NCBI GenBank assembly: GCA_022843945.1 | Contig: JALHMR010000035.1 | Location: 1 to 53,801, forward strand | Reading direction: 5' to 3' | Origin: Rhodospirillaceae bacterium | GTDB lineage: Bacteria > Pseudomonadota > Alphaproteobacteria > CACIAM-22H2 | DNA length: 53,801 nt | Shown: in pieces, positions 8,792 to 16,360 of the stretch | Layout: every line of letters begins with the position of its first letter | Position numbering within the stretch: the first letter of the stretch is position 1 | Position numbers and translations under genes: made by a program | The notes under the pieces: model-generated | Told to the model about the DNA's origin: nothing | Database searches by the model: none | What the model saw: the letters and a program-made list of their open reading frames with translations, nothing else

Positions 8792-9295
8792 TCATGAGAG
8801 TGCCGGAAGAAGCGTGCCGATGAATTGAAGCGATGCACCAACGCAGAAGATTGAAAATCCGAGCACACCTGCGGCTCTACGATCAGCAAGCATCTCTAGC
8901 CGCCGAAGGAGACGCGACACACCGAAAGTGATCCCCATCACCATCGCCAAAACAGCGAGAACGATTTGTGAAGCGGTGAACAAATTACGTCCGCCTGCCG
9001 TAAGCCAAGCAAGGCTGTCTTTGAGGACAAGATGATCTTTCTCTAGAACGCCACCGCTCAGGGCAACATTGATCACTAACACCGCAACTGTCAGAAACCC
9101 AAACAACAGCGCGGTCGACATCAAGGCAAGGCCAGCCACCGCTGCCAATAAGCTCGGTTTTTGCCGGGGCACAAGCAACAGCAGCCTTCGCCATCGACGA
9201 ATTTTATCCATTCCGATGGCATCAATGGCCAAAATGAAGCCTGCGATGACCTCAAGCAGGATTCCAACCAATGACAGCTCGGCCGCTATCGTCAT
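8792..9295 (-). CDS. Predicted four-helix membrane protein
   Basis: A 167-aa product. The start at 9295 (MTIAAELSLVG) is chosen because AGGGGG lies 5 bases upstream, better than the longer in-frame start at 9406. Four hydrophobic segments are visible: LVGILLEVIAGFILAI, LAAVAGLALMSTALLFGFLTVAVLVI, ASQIVLAVLAMVMGITFGV and VLGFSIFCVGASLQFIGTLL. A short basic loop (RRWRRLLLLVPRQK) lies between the first two. Base composition is less GC-rich than in flanking genes, which fits recent acquisition. No family or catalytic motif is recognised. Confidence 0.6.
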   Translation of the reverse strand: MTIAAELSLVGILLEVIAGFILAIDAIGMDKIRRWRRLLLLVPRQKPSLLAAVAGLALMSTALLFGFLTVAVLVINVALSGGVLEKDHLVLKDSLAWLTAGGRNLFTASQIVLAVLAMVMGITFGVSRLLRRLEMLADRRAAGVLGFSIFCVGASLQFIGTLLPALS

Positions 9296-10001
9296 TGAGC
9301 CCCCTATAAAATCACCCGCATTGTAATCGAGCCCCTGCACAAACGGGCGCGCGCTGCGATTTCCCCCCACCCCACCCGCGGCGACATACTGGCCGGGAAA
9401 GCTCATCTCGGACCAACTCGGACAACATATCGCAGAGAAGGGGGCGGAAACTTTGGTGTTGTGACGAAGATGGGGGCTGCCGCGGAGGCATTGCAGACTC
9501 TATTGAAGCTGCTTCCGTAACTCGATTTTCTTCGTCACGAAGGAAACCTCTAAACCTCTAATTCGTCGCGAATCGTAGCTCTCGCTTTCTCGCACGGCAC
9601 CCTGTGTAATTCTTGCGCTGGTACGACCCCAAGGATCACAGGCTTGCTATGCCGCGAGGGTCCTGTAGCGCTCGTACGCGGCGTGTATCGACCATAGGAC
9701 CTCAGGAAAATAGCTGCCGAGTTCTGCCACTGAACGTCCGGCACTGCCGGGCGAGGGCAGATTTGTGTGACATTGATTCTGGATTCGGCTCATCCGGCCG
9801 CCGTTGAGGCCGGACCCTCTTCACGAATACCGTCTATTGCCCCCGGGGCGCGGCGACGCTACTCAAACGGTGCGACAACCGAAATAAGATCGGCGCCAGC
9901 ATCCAGAAAGGGCGATATCGCGGCTAGGGGCCAATCCTTAACGACCGTGACCGCCCGATACCAAGCGAGGCACGAGCATCGGGTACGCTAAGACGGAAGC
10001 T
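9296..10001. other. Non-coding stretch with inverted repeats
   Basis: About 700 bases with no supportable gene; short ORFs on both strands lack ribosome sites and recognisable sequence. A 10-base inverted repeat, GTGACGAAGA at 9461-9470 and its complement at 9529-9538, brackets a 58-base centre and could be a relic of a very small mobile element. A short GGCC-rich dyad lies near 9796-9815. Composition is closer to the neighbouring accessory genes than to the housekeeping flanks. Confidence 0.4.
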
Positions 10002-10661
10002 TTAGCCCAGCAGCTCTTGGCAGTGGCGAACAAGTGTTTCCCGAACTTCGTAGGCGATTTGACGCGTTGAGGCGTACTCGGGACCATACGCTGGCGCGAC
10101 CGCCTGTGCGTTTCTAACGATTGACCAGCCGCCCGTGTTTTCGCGCCGCAATCCCGCGAAATACTCGTCGAAAGTGCCACTAACATGTCCGCCGCCTTCG
10201 TTATGGCGCATAAAGGTGATGAGGTTCTTGCGGGTCAATATGCGGTTTTTCTTGTCCTTCAGAATTCCGGCCTCCCACCAAGCTGTAAACTTCAACTCTG
10301 GCTCCGTGACATTGGTGGGTTGGCCGAGCCGCGGAACATAGACCTCCTCGTTGAGCGCCGCCTCGGACGGCGGGGCGGAGCTGAGATTGAGTAGCGTTAA
10401 AGGGGCTTCTGTCAGTTTGTTTCGTGGGTTGATCGGCCGAGCAGTGTTACAGAACGGGATCGATTTGCGGCCGACGTGTGTCAGCAAGGACACGTTATTT
10501 CGACCGTAATCATGAACATATACGTAGATCACGCCTGCTAGGCGCGCAGCTTCTCCCTTGTGACCTTCATCGTATGCCTTTGATGAAAGCTCCAGCGCTT
10601 CGAATGCGTGACGGAAATTTCGCCGCAGTTCGTCCGGTGTTTTAGGGTGATGAATTTTCAC
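10002..10661 (-). CDS. Conserved hypothetical protein, accessory
   Basis: A 219-aa soluble protein. It starts at a GTG with GGAG 5 bases upstream; a TATAAT (10691-10696, minus strand) lies at a good distance for a -10 box, though no clear -35 is seen. Recognisable blocks are RLAGVIYVYVHDYGRN, LTRKNLITFMRHNEGGGHV and STRQIAYEVRETLVRH. From memory these recur in a scattered family of uncharacterised bacterial proteins of similar length. No catalytic motif is established, though the HD in the first block and the EGGGH run are candidate functional residues. Its setting and lower GC suggest horizontal transfer. Confidence 0.7.
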   Translation of the reverse strand: MKIHHPKTPDELRRNFRHAFEALELSSKAYDEGHKGEAARLAGVIYVYVHDYGRNNVSLLTHVGRKSIPFCNTARPINPRNKLTEAPLTLLNLSSAPPSEAALNEEVYVPRLGQPTNVTEPELKFTAWWEAGILKDKKNRILTRKNLITFMRHNEGGGHVSGTFDEYFAGLRRENTGGWSIVRNAQAVAPAYGPEYASTRQIAYEVRETLVRHCQELLG

Positions 10662-10712
10662 GCTGACTCCACCGAATCGCTTTCGCGCGAATTATAGCCG
10701 AGTGTGGAGCGT

Positions 10713-11022
10713 TTACCCTGAGGCGTCTTCCAGCACTTCGTAATGCTCGACCGTTCGGTCGAAGCTGACCAGCGCGGCGGCGGCTTCGGGCTCGACCACC
10801 GCCTTCTCAACCTCCGCGCCTGCGAACTGGCGGATGGCGTCCATGGACTCCCAGCGCGTCATGACCAGGAACTCGATCTCCGGGCCCCGATCGCGGCGCC
10901 AGCGAGGCGCCGCGGAAACCGGTGATGGTGCGCAGCTCCGGCAGCACGCGGCGCCGGAAATGCTCGGGATAGGCCTGGCTCTTCGAAGCCGAGGCGCGTC
11001 CGCGCCAAGTTCTGATGATCAT
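10713..11022 (-). pseudogene. Frameshifted antibiotic-monooxygenase-like (ABM) gene
   Basis: Read leftward from ATG 11022, the first ~42 codons give MIIRTWRGRASASK ... GFRGASLA, the N-terminal half of an ABM-domain protein. The second half appears only in the next frame: RGPEIEFLVMTRWESMDAI, QFAGAEVEKAVVEPEA, then VEHYEVLEDASG and a stop at 10713. Together they make one ~102-aa ABM protein broken by a one-base surplus near 10892-10903, inside a GC-rich, partly palindromic run. Intact relatives are small dimeric heme- or quinone-acting monooxygenases. A true mutation and an assembly error look the same here. Confidence 0.75.
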
Positions 11023-11062
11023 GGGGTACGCACGATCATGGATGGCTCCGCGATTGAGAGCC

Positions 11063-11094
11063 TTGTATTATACAATTCGTCTACCATATGTCAA
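11063..11094 (-). promoter_or_regulatory. Consensus sigma70 promoter with palindrome on -10
   Basis: On the minus strand a perfect TTGACA (11089-11094) is followed, after 16 bases, by a perfect TATAAT (11067-11072). The expected transcript would start near 11060, about 38 bases before the ABM start codon. The -10 box sits in the perfect inverted repeat TTGTAT-T-ATACAA (11063-11075), which looks like a repressor operator placed to block RNA polymerase. No regulator gene is beside it. Confidence 0.8.
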
Positions 11095-11396
11095 GGCTGG
11101 CTCTTTGACATGGTGAAGGCTTGTTGGGGAATGCCGTGGATCGCGGCCGCCGGCCGCACCCTTTTTGCAACCGGCGCCTGCCCGAACTCATGACACTTAG
11201 CACCGGTTTTCGCGGCATTGTGGCAGAAGGATGGCTTTATGTCTTTGCTTGGGCGGCGCTGCTGCGGGTTTCCAGCGCCTTGGATTCACGGACGGATTTG
11301 ATGGACATTCATGTCCACACCTATCCAGAATGTATCGTATCTGTATCGTATGGGCCGCGCCGCCGCGGGCCGCCGCCGCGATTGCCGTAAATCGGC
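11095..11396. other. Intergenic stretch with operator-like repeats
   Basis: About 300 bases without a supportable gene. It contains the perfect inverted repeat TGGACAT-TC-ATGTCCA at 11302-11317 and a direct repeat of TGTATCGTAT at 11331-11340 and 11342-11351 (11-base period, one helical turn). Both are typical shapes for transcription-factor sites, but no obvious start codon or promoter they would serve is seen. The downstream end of the Cys-rich gene is at 11397. Confidence 0.45.
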
Positions 11397-12095
11397 TTAC
11401 TCCGCCGCGGTGGCGACCGGTTCGTCCTTGTAGGGGCCGTGCTGGCCGAACTCCGCCAGGCTCGCCGGCCGGAGGCGGTGGCTGCGCGGCTCGACCGCGT
11501 AGTAGCCGCCGTCGCGGCCGATCACCGGGATGATGCGGTTGCGCTTGGTGAAGACGCCGCGCATATCGGCCGAGAGCTTGTGATGGATATCGAACTCCTC
11601 GGTATCCTCGGCGAAGATCGCCTCGTAGGACTCCAGGCATTCGGTCACGAATTGCGGGGTGACGATGCCGAGATTGCTCAGCACCCAGCAGCGATCCTCG
11701 AAGTACCAGAATCCGGCGAGACCCAGGATGGTCCGCTCCCGGGTGACATAGGGAAAGAAAGGAAACGCGCGGCAGGCCATCGAGCGGTTGTCGCGCTCGC
11801 AATGAGCCGCCCCCTTGCATTCGACGGCGCGGCATTCCGAATGCATGTCGCTGACGATCTGGCGGTCGATGGCGCTCTTCGGCTTGAACAGGCGCCAAAG
11901 ATCGCTGCGCGATTTCAGCAGCTGCCATTCCCATTTGTCGACGATCGGCACGGCGTTGCTGGTGTCGCAGCAGACCGGCTGGCCGCCATTATGGGGAGCG
12001 CAGTGCCTGCCGCAGTCGAAACGCGAGACGGGCGCCTGGAATTTTTCGTAGACGCGACGATAGAGCTCGACGCGAGACTTCTTGGGCAGGGACAT
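11397..12095 (-). CDS. Cys-rich YkgJ-like putative metal-cluster protein
   Basis: A 232-aa protein beginning MSLPKKSRVELYRRVYEKF. It has many cysteines in clusters: FDCGRHC, PVCCDTSN, and SECRAVECKGAAHCERDNRSMACRAFPF, which resemble the CxxxCC-type zinc/iron-binding YkgJ family. The C-terminal part (FWYFEDRCWVLSNLGIV onward) is a conserved-looking globular region. No signal peptide is seen, so it is probably cytoplasmic. It is divergent from the multicopper oxidase with 81 bases between the starts, so shared copper-linked control is possible but unproven. Function is unknown. Confidence 0.7.
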   Translation of the reverse strand: MSLPKKSRVELYRRVYEKFQAPVSRFDCGRHCAPHNGGQPVCCDTSNAVPIVDKWEWQLLKSRSDLWRLFKPKSAIDRQIVSDMHSECRAVECKGAAHCERDNRSMACRAFPFFPYVTRERTILGLAGFWYFEDRCWVLSNLGIVTPQFVTECLESYEAIFAEDTEEFDIHHKLSADMRGVFTKRNRIIPVIGRDGGYYAVEPRSHRLRPASLAEFGQHGPYKDEPVATAAE

Positions 12096-12138
12096 GATGA
12101 AGCGAGTATAACCGCGCTTGCTTGGCTGACAACGGGGC

Positions 12139-12169
12139 TTGACCTTCTCTTTGGGAGAAGCCGTAAGAT
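12139..12169 (+). promoter_or_regulatory. CueR/MerR-type promoter of multicopper oxidase
   Basis: TTGACC (12139-12144) and TAAGAT (12164-12169) are separated by 19 bases. The spacer carries the dyad CTTCTC-TTTGG-GAGAAG (12144-12160). The 19-bp spacer with a central dyad is the hallmark of MerR-family activated promoters, and the box closely resembles the E. coli copA CueR site (TTGACC, 19-base dyad spacer). It points at the multicopper oxidase gene; the predicted start of transcription falls at about its ATG. Confidence 0.75.
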
Positions 12170-12176
12170 TTTCGCC

Positions 12177-13595
12177 ATGACCGTCTCGCGCCGCCAGTTT
12201 CTCGCCGCTTCCGCCGCCTTCGGCGCGCTGGGCCCGGCCGCGCGTGCCCAGCCGGCGGGCAAACAGCTGATTCCGGGGCCGTCCCGCGCGGCGATCGTGC
12301 CCGGTCAGCGCGAAACCGAGGTCTGGGCCTACAACGACTCGGTGCCCGGGCCGACCCTGCGCTTTCGCCAGGGCGAGCGGGCGCGCATCCTGGTCGAGAA
12401 CCGCCTGGGCGAGGAGACCACGGTCCATTGGCACGGGGTGCGCGTGCCCAATGCGATGGATGGGGTGGCTCACCTCACCCAGCCGCCGATCGCGCCGGGG
12501 GCGCGTTTTACTTACGAATTCGACCTGCCCGATGCCGGGACCTTCTGGTATCACCCGCATGCCCGCAGCGCCGAGCAGGTGGAGCGGGGCCTGGCCGGCG
12601 CCTTCATCGTCGACGAGCGCGCGCCGCCGGGTGTCGACCGCGACCTCGTCTGGGTGCTCGATGACTGGCGGCTGACGCCCGAGGCCGCGGTGGCCGGCGA
12701 GTTCGGCAATCTGATGGATGCGAGCCATGCCGGCCGCATCGGCAACACGGTCACCATCAACGGCCGTGTCCCGTCGGCGCCGTTCCCGCTGCAGGCCGGC
12801 GAGCGCCTGCGCCTGCGCCTGATCAACGCCGCCAATGCCCGGGTCTTCGGCCTGGAGTTCGGGACGCTGGCGCCCACCATTGTCGCCCTCGACGGCCACC
12901 CGGTCGAGCCGCACGCGCCACTTGGCGGGCGGGTCGTGCTCGGGCCGGCGATGCGGGCCGACCTGATCGTCGATGTTGCCGCCGCCGGCGGGATGGTCGC
13001 CATCAACGACACGTTCTACCGGCAACGGATCTACAAGCTCGTCGATCTGGCGATCGAAGGCAGGGGCCGTGCACGGGCTCGCACCGCGCTCCGGCTTCCC
13101 GCCAACCCGCTAGCCGTTCCTGACCTGTCGCGCGCCGAGCGCCATGTCATGGAGTTCGGCGGCGGGATGATGGATCCCCGGCTGATGCGCTCGATCCGTG
13201 AACGCGGCGGCCAGCCCGATCCTGACATGATCCGCTCGATGCGCGAGCGCATGCTCGCCGGCCATGTCTGGTCGATCAACGGCCAGTCCGTCCGTCACGG
13301 CGAGCACCATCATGAGCCACTGCTGACCCTCGAACGCGGCCGCTCCTATGTCCTGGCCATGAACAACGACACGGCCTGGCATCACCCGATGCATCTTCAC
13401 GGGATGACCTTCCGCATGCTGTCGCGCAACGGCGTGGCGGTGCCGCATGGCGAATGGCGGGATACGGCCCTGCTCGATCCGGGGGAACGGGTCGAAATCG
13501 CCTTTGTTGCCGACAATCCCGGCGACTGGATGTTCCACTGCCACGTCCTGGAGCATCAGGAAGCCGGCATGATGGGCACCTTCCGCGTTAGCTGA
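12177..13595 (+). CDS. Tat-exported multicopper oxidase, CueO-like
   Basis: A 472-aa laccase-fold enzyme. The N-terminus MTVSRRQFLAASAAFGALG is a twin-arginine signal, so it acts in the periplasm after folding with copper. All four copper motifs are present: HWHG (H84, H86), WYHPHA, HPMHLHG (from H403) and FHCHVLEH (H454-H460, followed by Met as axial-type ligand). A Met-rich segment before the last domain (MEFGGGMMDPRLMRSI, then DMIRSMRERML) resembles the cuprous-ion-binding insert of CueO. It probably oxidises Cu(I) for copper tolerance. The CueR-type promoter supports this. No Shine-Dalgarno precedes the ATG. Confidence 0.92.
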   Translation: MTVSRRQFLAASAAFGALGPAARAQPAGKQLIPGPSRAAIVPGQRETEVWAYNDSVPGPTLRFRQGERARILVENRLGEETTVHWHGVRVPNAMDGVAHLTQPPIAPGARFTYEFDLPDAGTFWYHPHARSAEQVERGLAGAFIVDERAPPGVDRDLVWVLDDWRLTPEAAVAGEFGNLMDASHAGRIGNTVTINGRVPSAPFPLQAGERLRLRLINAANARVFGLEFGTLAPTIVALDGHPVEPHAPLGGRVVLGPAMRADLIVDVAAAGGMVAINDTFYRQRIYKLVDLAIEGRGRARARTALRLPANPLAVPDLSRAERHVMEFGGGMMDPRLMRSIRERGGQPDPDMIRSMRERMLAGHVWSINGQSVRHGEHHHEPLLTLERGRSYVLAMNNDTAWHHPMHLHGMTFRMLSRNGVAVPHGEWRDTALLDPGERVEIAFVADNPGDWMFHCHVLEHQEAGMMGTFRVS

Positions 13596-13701
13596 AGCCA
13601 GAGCCGCTCTATGACGGCACGGCGGGTTAACGCTAAGATAACCATCGCTGTGCTTGTTTCCGCCCTGTGGGCGGGACTCTGACGAAACGAGTTCGTGGAC
13701 A

Positions 13702-13911
13702 ATGGCGCAATACTGGGTTGTCGGCGGCGAATACAAAGGTACCGACTTCAAGGATCTGGCGGACGGGATCGAACTCGAGGAGTACGGCCCGTTCCACACC
13801 TACGAAGCGGCGCGCAAGGAATGGCATGCGCGCAACATGGCGCGGATCGACAACGCCATGGTCCGCTATCGCATCATCGAGTCCGAATCGGCTGGTATTG
13901 ACAGCGAGTAG
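13702..13911 (+). CDS. DUF4170 family protein
   Basis: A 69-aa protein beginning MAQYWVVGGEYKGTDFKDL, the recognisable DUF4170 pattern of short alphaproteobacterial proteins. The body continues with EEYGPFHTYEAARKEWHARNM and the C-terminal YRIIESE. It is soluble, without a signal peptide. Its function is unknown; in relatives it often lies beside suhB or quinone-related genes. A 6-bp hairpin (CCGCCC/GGGCGG, 13660-13674) sits 28 bases before the start. It is convergent with the methyltransferase gene. Confidence 0.85.
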   Translation: MAQYWVVGGEYKGTDFKDLADGIELEEYGPFHTYEAARKEWHARNMARIDNAMVRYRIIESESAGIDSE

Positions 13912-13937
13912 CGGGGCGACGCCCTGCGCTGCCAATT

Positions 13938-14594
13938 CTACGCCGTAAGCGCGTAGACCACGGTCTCGCGGCTATCCCGGTCCTCGAGGTCACGGCTGGT
14001 CGGCACGGTATAGCGGCCGATCTCCGCCAGTCCGGCTTTGGGGACATAAGCCCGGCCCGGATCGGCGATCAACACGCGCACCCCCCGGCGCACCAGCCCG
14101 CGCAGCCACGGCTCGACCCGGTCCGCCATCGGCTTCTCGTAAAAGACATCCCCCGCCAGCACGACATCCCAGCGCGCGGCCGCGTCATCGACCGATCCGG
14201 TCAGGTCGTGGTCGATCAGGGTGACGGCGGTCCCGTTGAGCCGGGCGTTGAGCGCCATCGCCGCCGCGGCGACATGGTCAATCTCGGCGGCGGCAACCGA
14301 AACGGCGCCGGCGCGCGCGGCGGCCAGCGCGCCGATGCCGCAGCCGGCGGCGAAATCGAGCACCCGCCGGCCGCGCACGCATTCGGGATGGTCGAGCACG
14401 TAGCGCGCCAGGGCCTGGCCGCCGGGCCAGGCGAAGGCCCAATAGGGCGGCGGCAGGTTGTCGCGCTCCAGCGTCGCCTCGGTCGCCTGCCAGAGCGGCG
14501 TCACCGCCGTGGCGAGATGCAGGTGGATCTCCGGTACGAGCGGCGCCGTGGTGACCGCCGTCTGCGCAACGATGAAGGCATCGATGTCGCTCAA
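13938..14594 (-). CDS. Class I SAM methyltransferase, ETFB-Lys-MT-like
   Basis: A 218-aa protein with RRVLDFAAGCGIGALAAARAG, the glycine-rich SAM-binding loop, and WDVVLAGDVFYEKPMAD, a motif IV with DVFYE. This is the pattern of METTL20/electron-transfer-flavoprotein-beta lysine methyltransferases and related nicotinamide N-methyltransferase-like proteins. The only sensible start is a TTG at 14594 that overlaps the ubiA stop (TTGA), implying translational coupling with ubiA. ETF feeds electrons to ubiquinone, so a link to ubiA is attractive but is inference. Confidence 0.75.
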   Translation of the reverse strand: MSDIDAFIVAQTAVTTAPLVPEIHLHLATAVTPLWQATEATLERDNLPPPYWAFAWPGGQALARYVLDHPECVRGRRVLDFAAGCGIGALAAARAGAVSVAAAEIDHVAAAAMALNARLNGTAVTLIDHDLTGSVDDAAARWDVVLAGDVFYEKPMADRVEPWLRGLVRRGVRVLIADPGRAYVPKAGLAEIGRYTVPTSRDLEDRDSRETVVYALTA

Positions 14595-15538
14595 ATCATA
14601 CGGCCGAGCACGATGGCCGCGAGCACGATCCAGCCGTACAGACGATTCGATTTGAACATGCGCAGGCAGTCGAACGGGTCGTCGATGACCAGCATCCTGG
14701 CCTGCCAGGCGAGTTGCACCGTGCCCAGCGCCAGGCCGACGAAGAACGGCCAGGACAGGCCAGCCATGGCGCCGGCGACGGCGAACAGCAGCGTCGCCCC
14801 GCCATAGAACAGGAAAAGGGCCGGCCGCGTCTGCGCGCCCAGCCGCCGGGCCGAGGACTTCACGCCGATCAGCGCGTCGTCCTCCTTGTCCTGGTGGGCG
14901 TAGATCGTGTCGTAGCCCAGCGTCCAGCAGATGCCGCCGGCATAGAGGATGAAGGTCCAGGCGGGCAGCGCGTCGAGCACCGCCGCCGGGCCCATCACGG
15001 CGCCCCAGTTGAAGGCAAGGCCGAGAAAGAACTGCGGCCACCAGGTGACACGCTTCATCAAGGGGTAGATGAAGACCAGGACGAGCGAGAGCACGCCGAG
15101 CGCGATGGCCGTCGGCGTCATCTGCAGCAGGACAATGAAGCCGAGCAGCGCCTGGAGGATCAGAAAGGCGATCGCCTGCTTCACGCTCACTGCACCGGAC
15201 GGGATCGGCCGGTCGGCGGTGCGCGCCACGCGGGCGTCGAAGTCGCGGTCGACGATGTCGTTATAGGTGCAGCCCGCACCCCGCATGACCACGGCACCGA
15301 TGCCGAACAGCAGCATCAGCCACAGGCTGGGCAGGCCGCTCGACGCCATGGCGATGCCCCACCAGCAGGGAAACAGCAGCAGCCAGGTGCCGATCGGCCG
15401 GTCGAGCCGAGCGAGACGCAGGTAGGGCCGCGCCGCCGCCGGCATGAAGCGGTCCATCCATTCCCCCTTGGGAATGTCGCTGGCCCCCATCGGCTGAGGC
15501 CGCGGAAGGGGGGCGCTGGTTGGCGAGGCGTCGCGCAT
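14591..15538 (-). CDS. ubiA: 4-hydroxybenzoate polyprenyltransferase
   Basis: A 315-aa integral membrane prenyltransferase. It has both aspartate-rich motifs that bind magnesium-diphosphate: NDIVDRDFDARVARTADRPI (first) and YAHQDKEDD (second), with about eight hydrophobic helices between and around them. UbiA attaches the polyprenyl tail to 4-hydroxybenzoate in ubiquinone synthesis. The first ~30 residues before MDRFMPAAARPYLRLARLDRP are a polar extension, so a later start at residue 28 is possible. It is divergent from rsmE (18 bases between the starts). Confidence 0.95.
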   Translation of the reverse strand: MRDASPTSAPLPRPQPMGASDIPKGEWMDRFMPAAARPYLRLARLDRPIGTWLLLFPCWWGIAMASSGLPSLWLMLLFGIGAVVMRGAGCTYNDIVDRDFDARVARTADRPIPSGAVSVKQAIAFLILQALLGFIVLLQMTPTAIALGVLSLVLVFIYPLMKRVTWWPQFFLGLAFNWGAVMGPAAVLDALPAWTFILYAGGICWTLGYDTIYAHQDKEDDALIGVKSSARRLGAQTRPALFLFYGGATLLFAVAGAMAGLSWPFFVGLALGTVQLAWQARMLVIDDPFDCLRMFKSNRLYGWIVLAAIVLGRMI

Positions 15539-15556
15539 GGGCTAATCCTAACCGGA

Positions 15557-16327
15557 ATGGCTGCCGATCGCATTGAAACCCGGCTCTACGTGCCGACCTC
15601 CCTCGCCGTGCCGACTATCGGCCTCGATGCGCCGCGCGCGCACTACCTGCGCCACGTGCTGCGGCTCCAGAAGGGCGCGCGGATCGCCGTGTTCAACGCC
15701 ACGGACGGCGAGCACGCCGCGCGCATTGACGGCTTCGGCAAGGGCTGGTGCACGCTGGCTGTCGAAGAGAAGCGGCGCGAGCCGGCGCCCGAGCCCGATC
15801 TCTGGCTGGTCTTCGCGCCGATCAAGCGCGCCCGGCTCGACTTCATCGCCGAGAAGGCGACCGAGCTGGGGGTTTCCGGCCTCTGGCCGGTATTCACCCA
15901 GCACACCATCGTCAGCCGGGTGAACCAGGAGCGGCTGGTGACCACGAGCATCGAAGCGGCCGAGCAGTCCGAGCGCCTGTCCATCCCGCAGGTCTTCGAG
16001 CCGGCGAAACTCGACGACGTCCTGGCGCGCTGGCCGCAGGAGCGCCGGCTGATCATCTGCGATGAATCCGGCGGCGGCGCACCGATCGCCGACGTGCTGG
16101 CGAAACAGGACCTGGCGCTGCCTCACGCGATCCTGATCGGACCCGAGGGCGGCTTCGCGCGAGCCGAGCTTGACGCTATCCGCAAACTGCCGTTTGTTAC
16201 GCCGGTCGGTCTGGGCCCTCGCGTGCTGCGCGCCGACACCGCGGCTCTCGCGGCGCTCGCAATCTTCCAGGCCCTGGCCCATGATCGTTTGGGCTCGCCG
16301 CCGCCGCGCTTTATCGCACGGTCCTAA
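15557..16327 (+). CDS. rsmE: 16S rRNA m3U1498 methyltransferase
   Basis: A 256-aa SPOUT-class enzyme that methylates N3 of U1498 in 16S rRNA. Seen: the N-terminal PUA-like part with HYLRHVLRLQKGARIAVFN, then ERATELGV-type helix EKATELGVSGLWP, the SAM-knot motif ILIGPEGGF and the terminal LGPRVLRADTAALAALAIFQ. Length is normal. It is followed by gshA after 33 bases, so co-transcription is likely. The ubiA-rsmE-gshA grouping is common in alphaproteobacteria. Confidence 0.95.
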   Translation: MAADRIETRLYVPTSLAVPTIGLDAPRAHYLRHVLRLQKGARIAVFNATDGEHAARIDGFGKGWCTLAVEEKRREPAPEPDLWLVFAPIKRARLDFIAEKATELGVSGLWPVFTQHTIVSRVNQERLVTTSIEAAEQSERLSIPQVFEPAKLDDVLARWPQERRLIICDESGGGAPIADVLAKQDLALPHAILIGPEGGFARAELDAIRKLPFVTPVGLGPRVLRADTAALAALAIFQALAHDRLGSPPPRFIARS

Positions 16328-16360
16328 CTTACCGGCCGGAAACCACGACGGGATCTGTTC

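Noticed and set aside
9427-10001. Small ORFs on both strands (60-75 codons)
   Set aside because: No ribosome sites, no recognisable sequence and unlike the coding style of the region.
11111-11192. 27-codon ORF after the ABM promoter
   Set aside because: It opens at an ATG without a ribosome site and overlaps no conserved sequence.
13660-13674. suhB/mmgR-type small RNA before DUF4170
   Set aside because: A short 6-bp stem is present, but the CCUCCUCCC-type motif of that RNA class is not.
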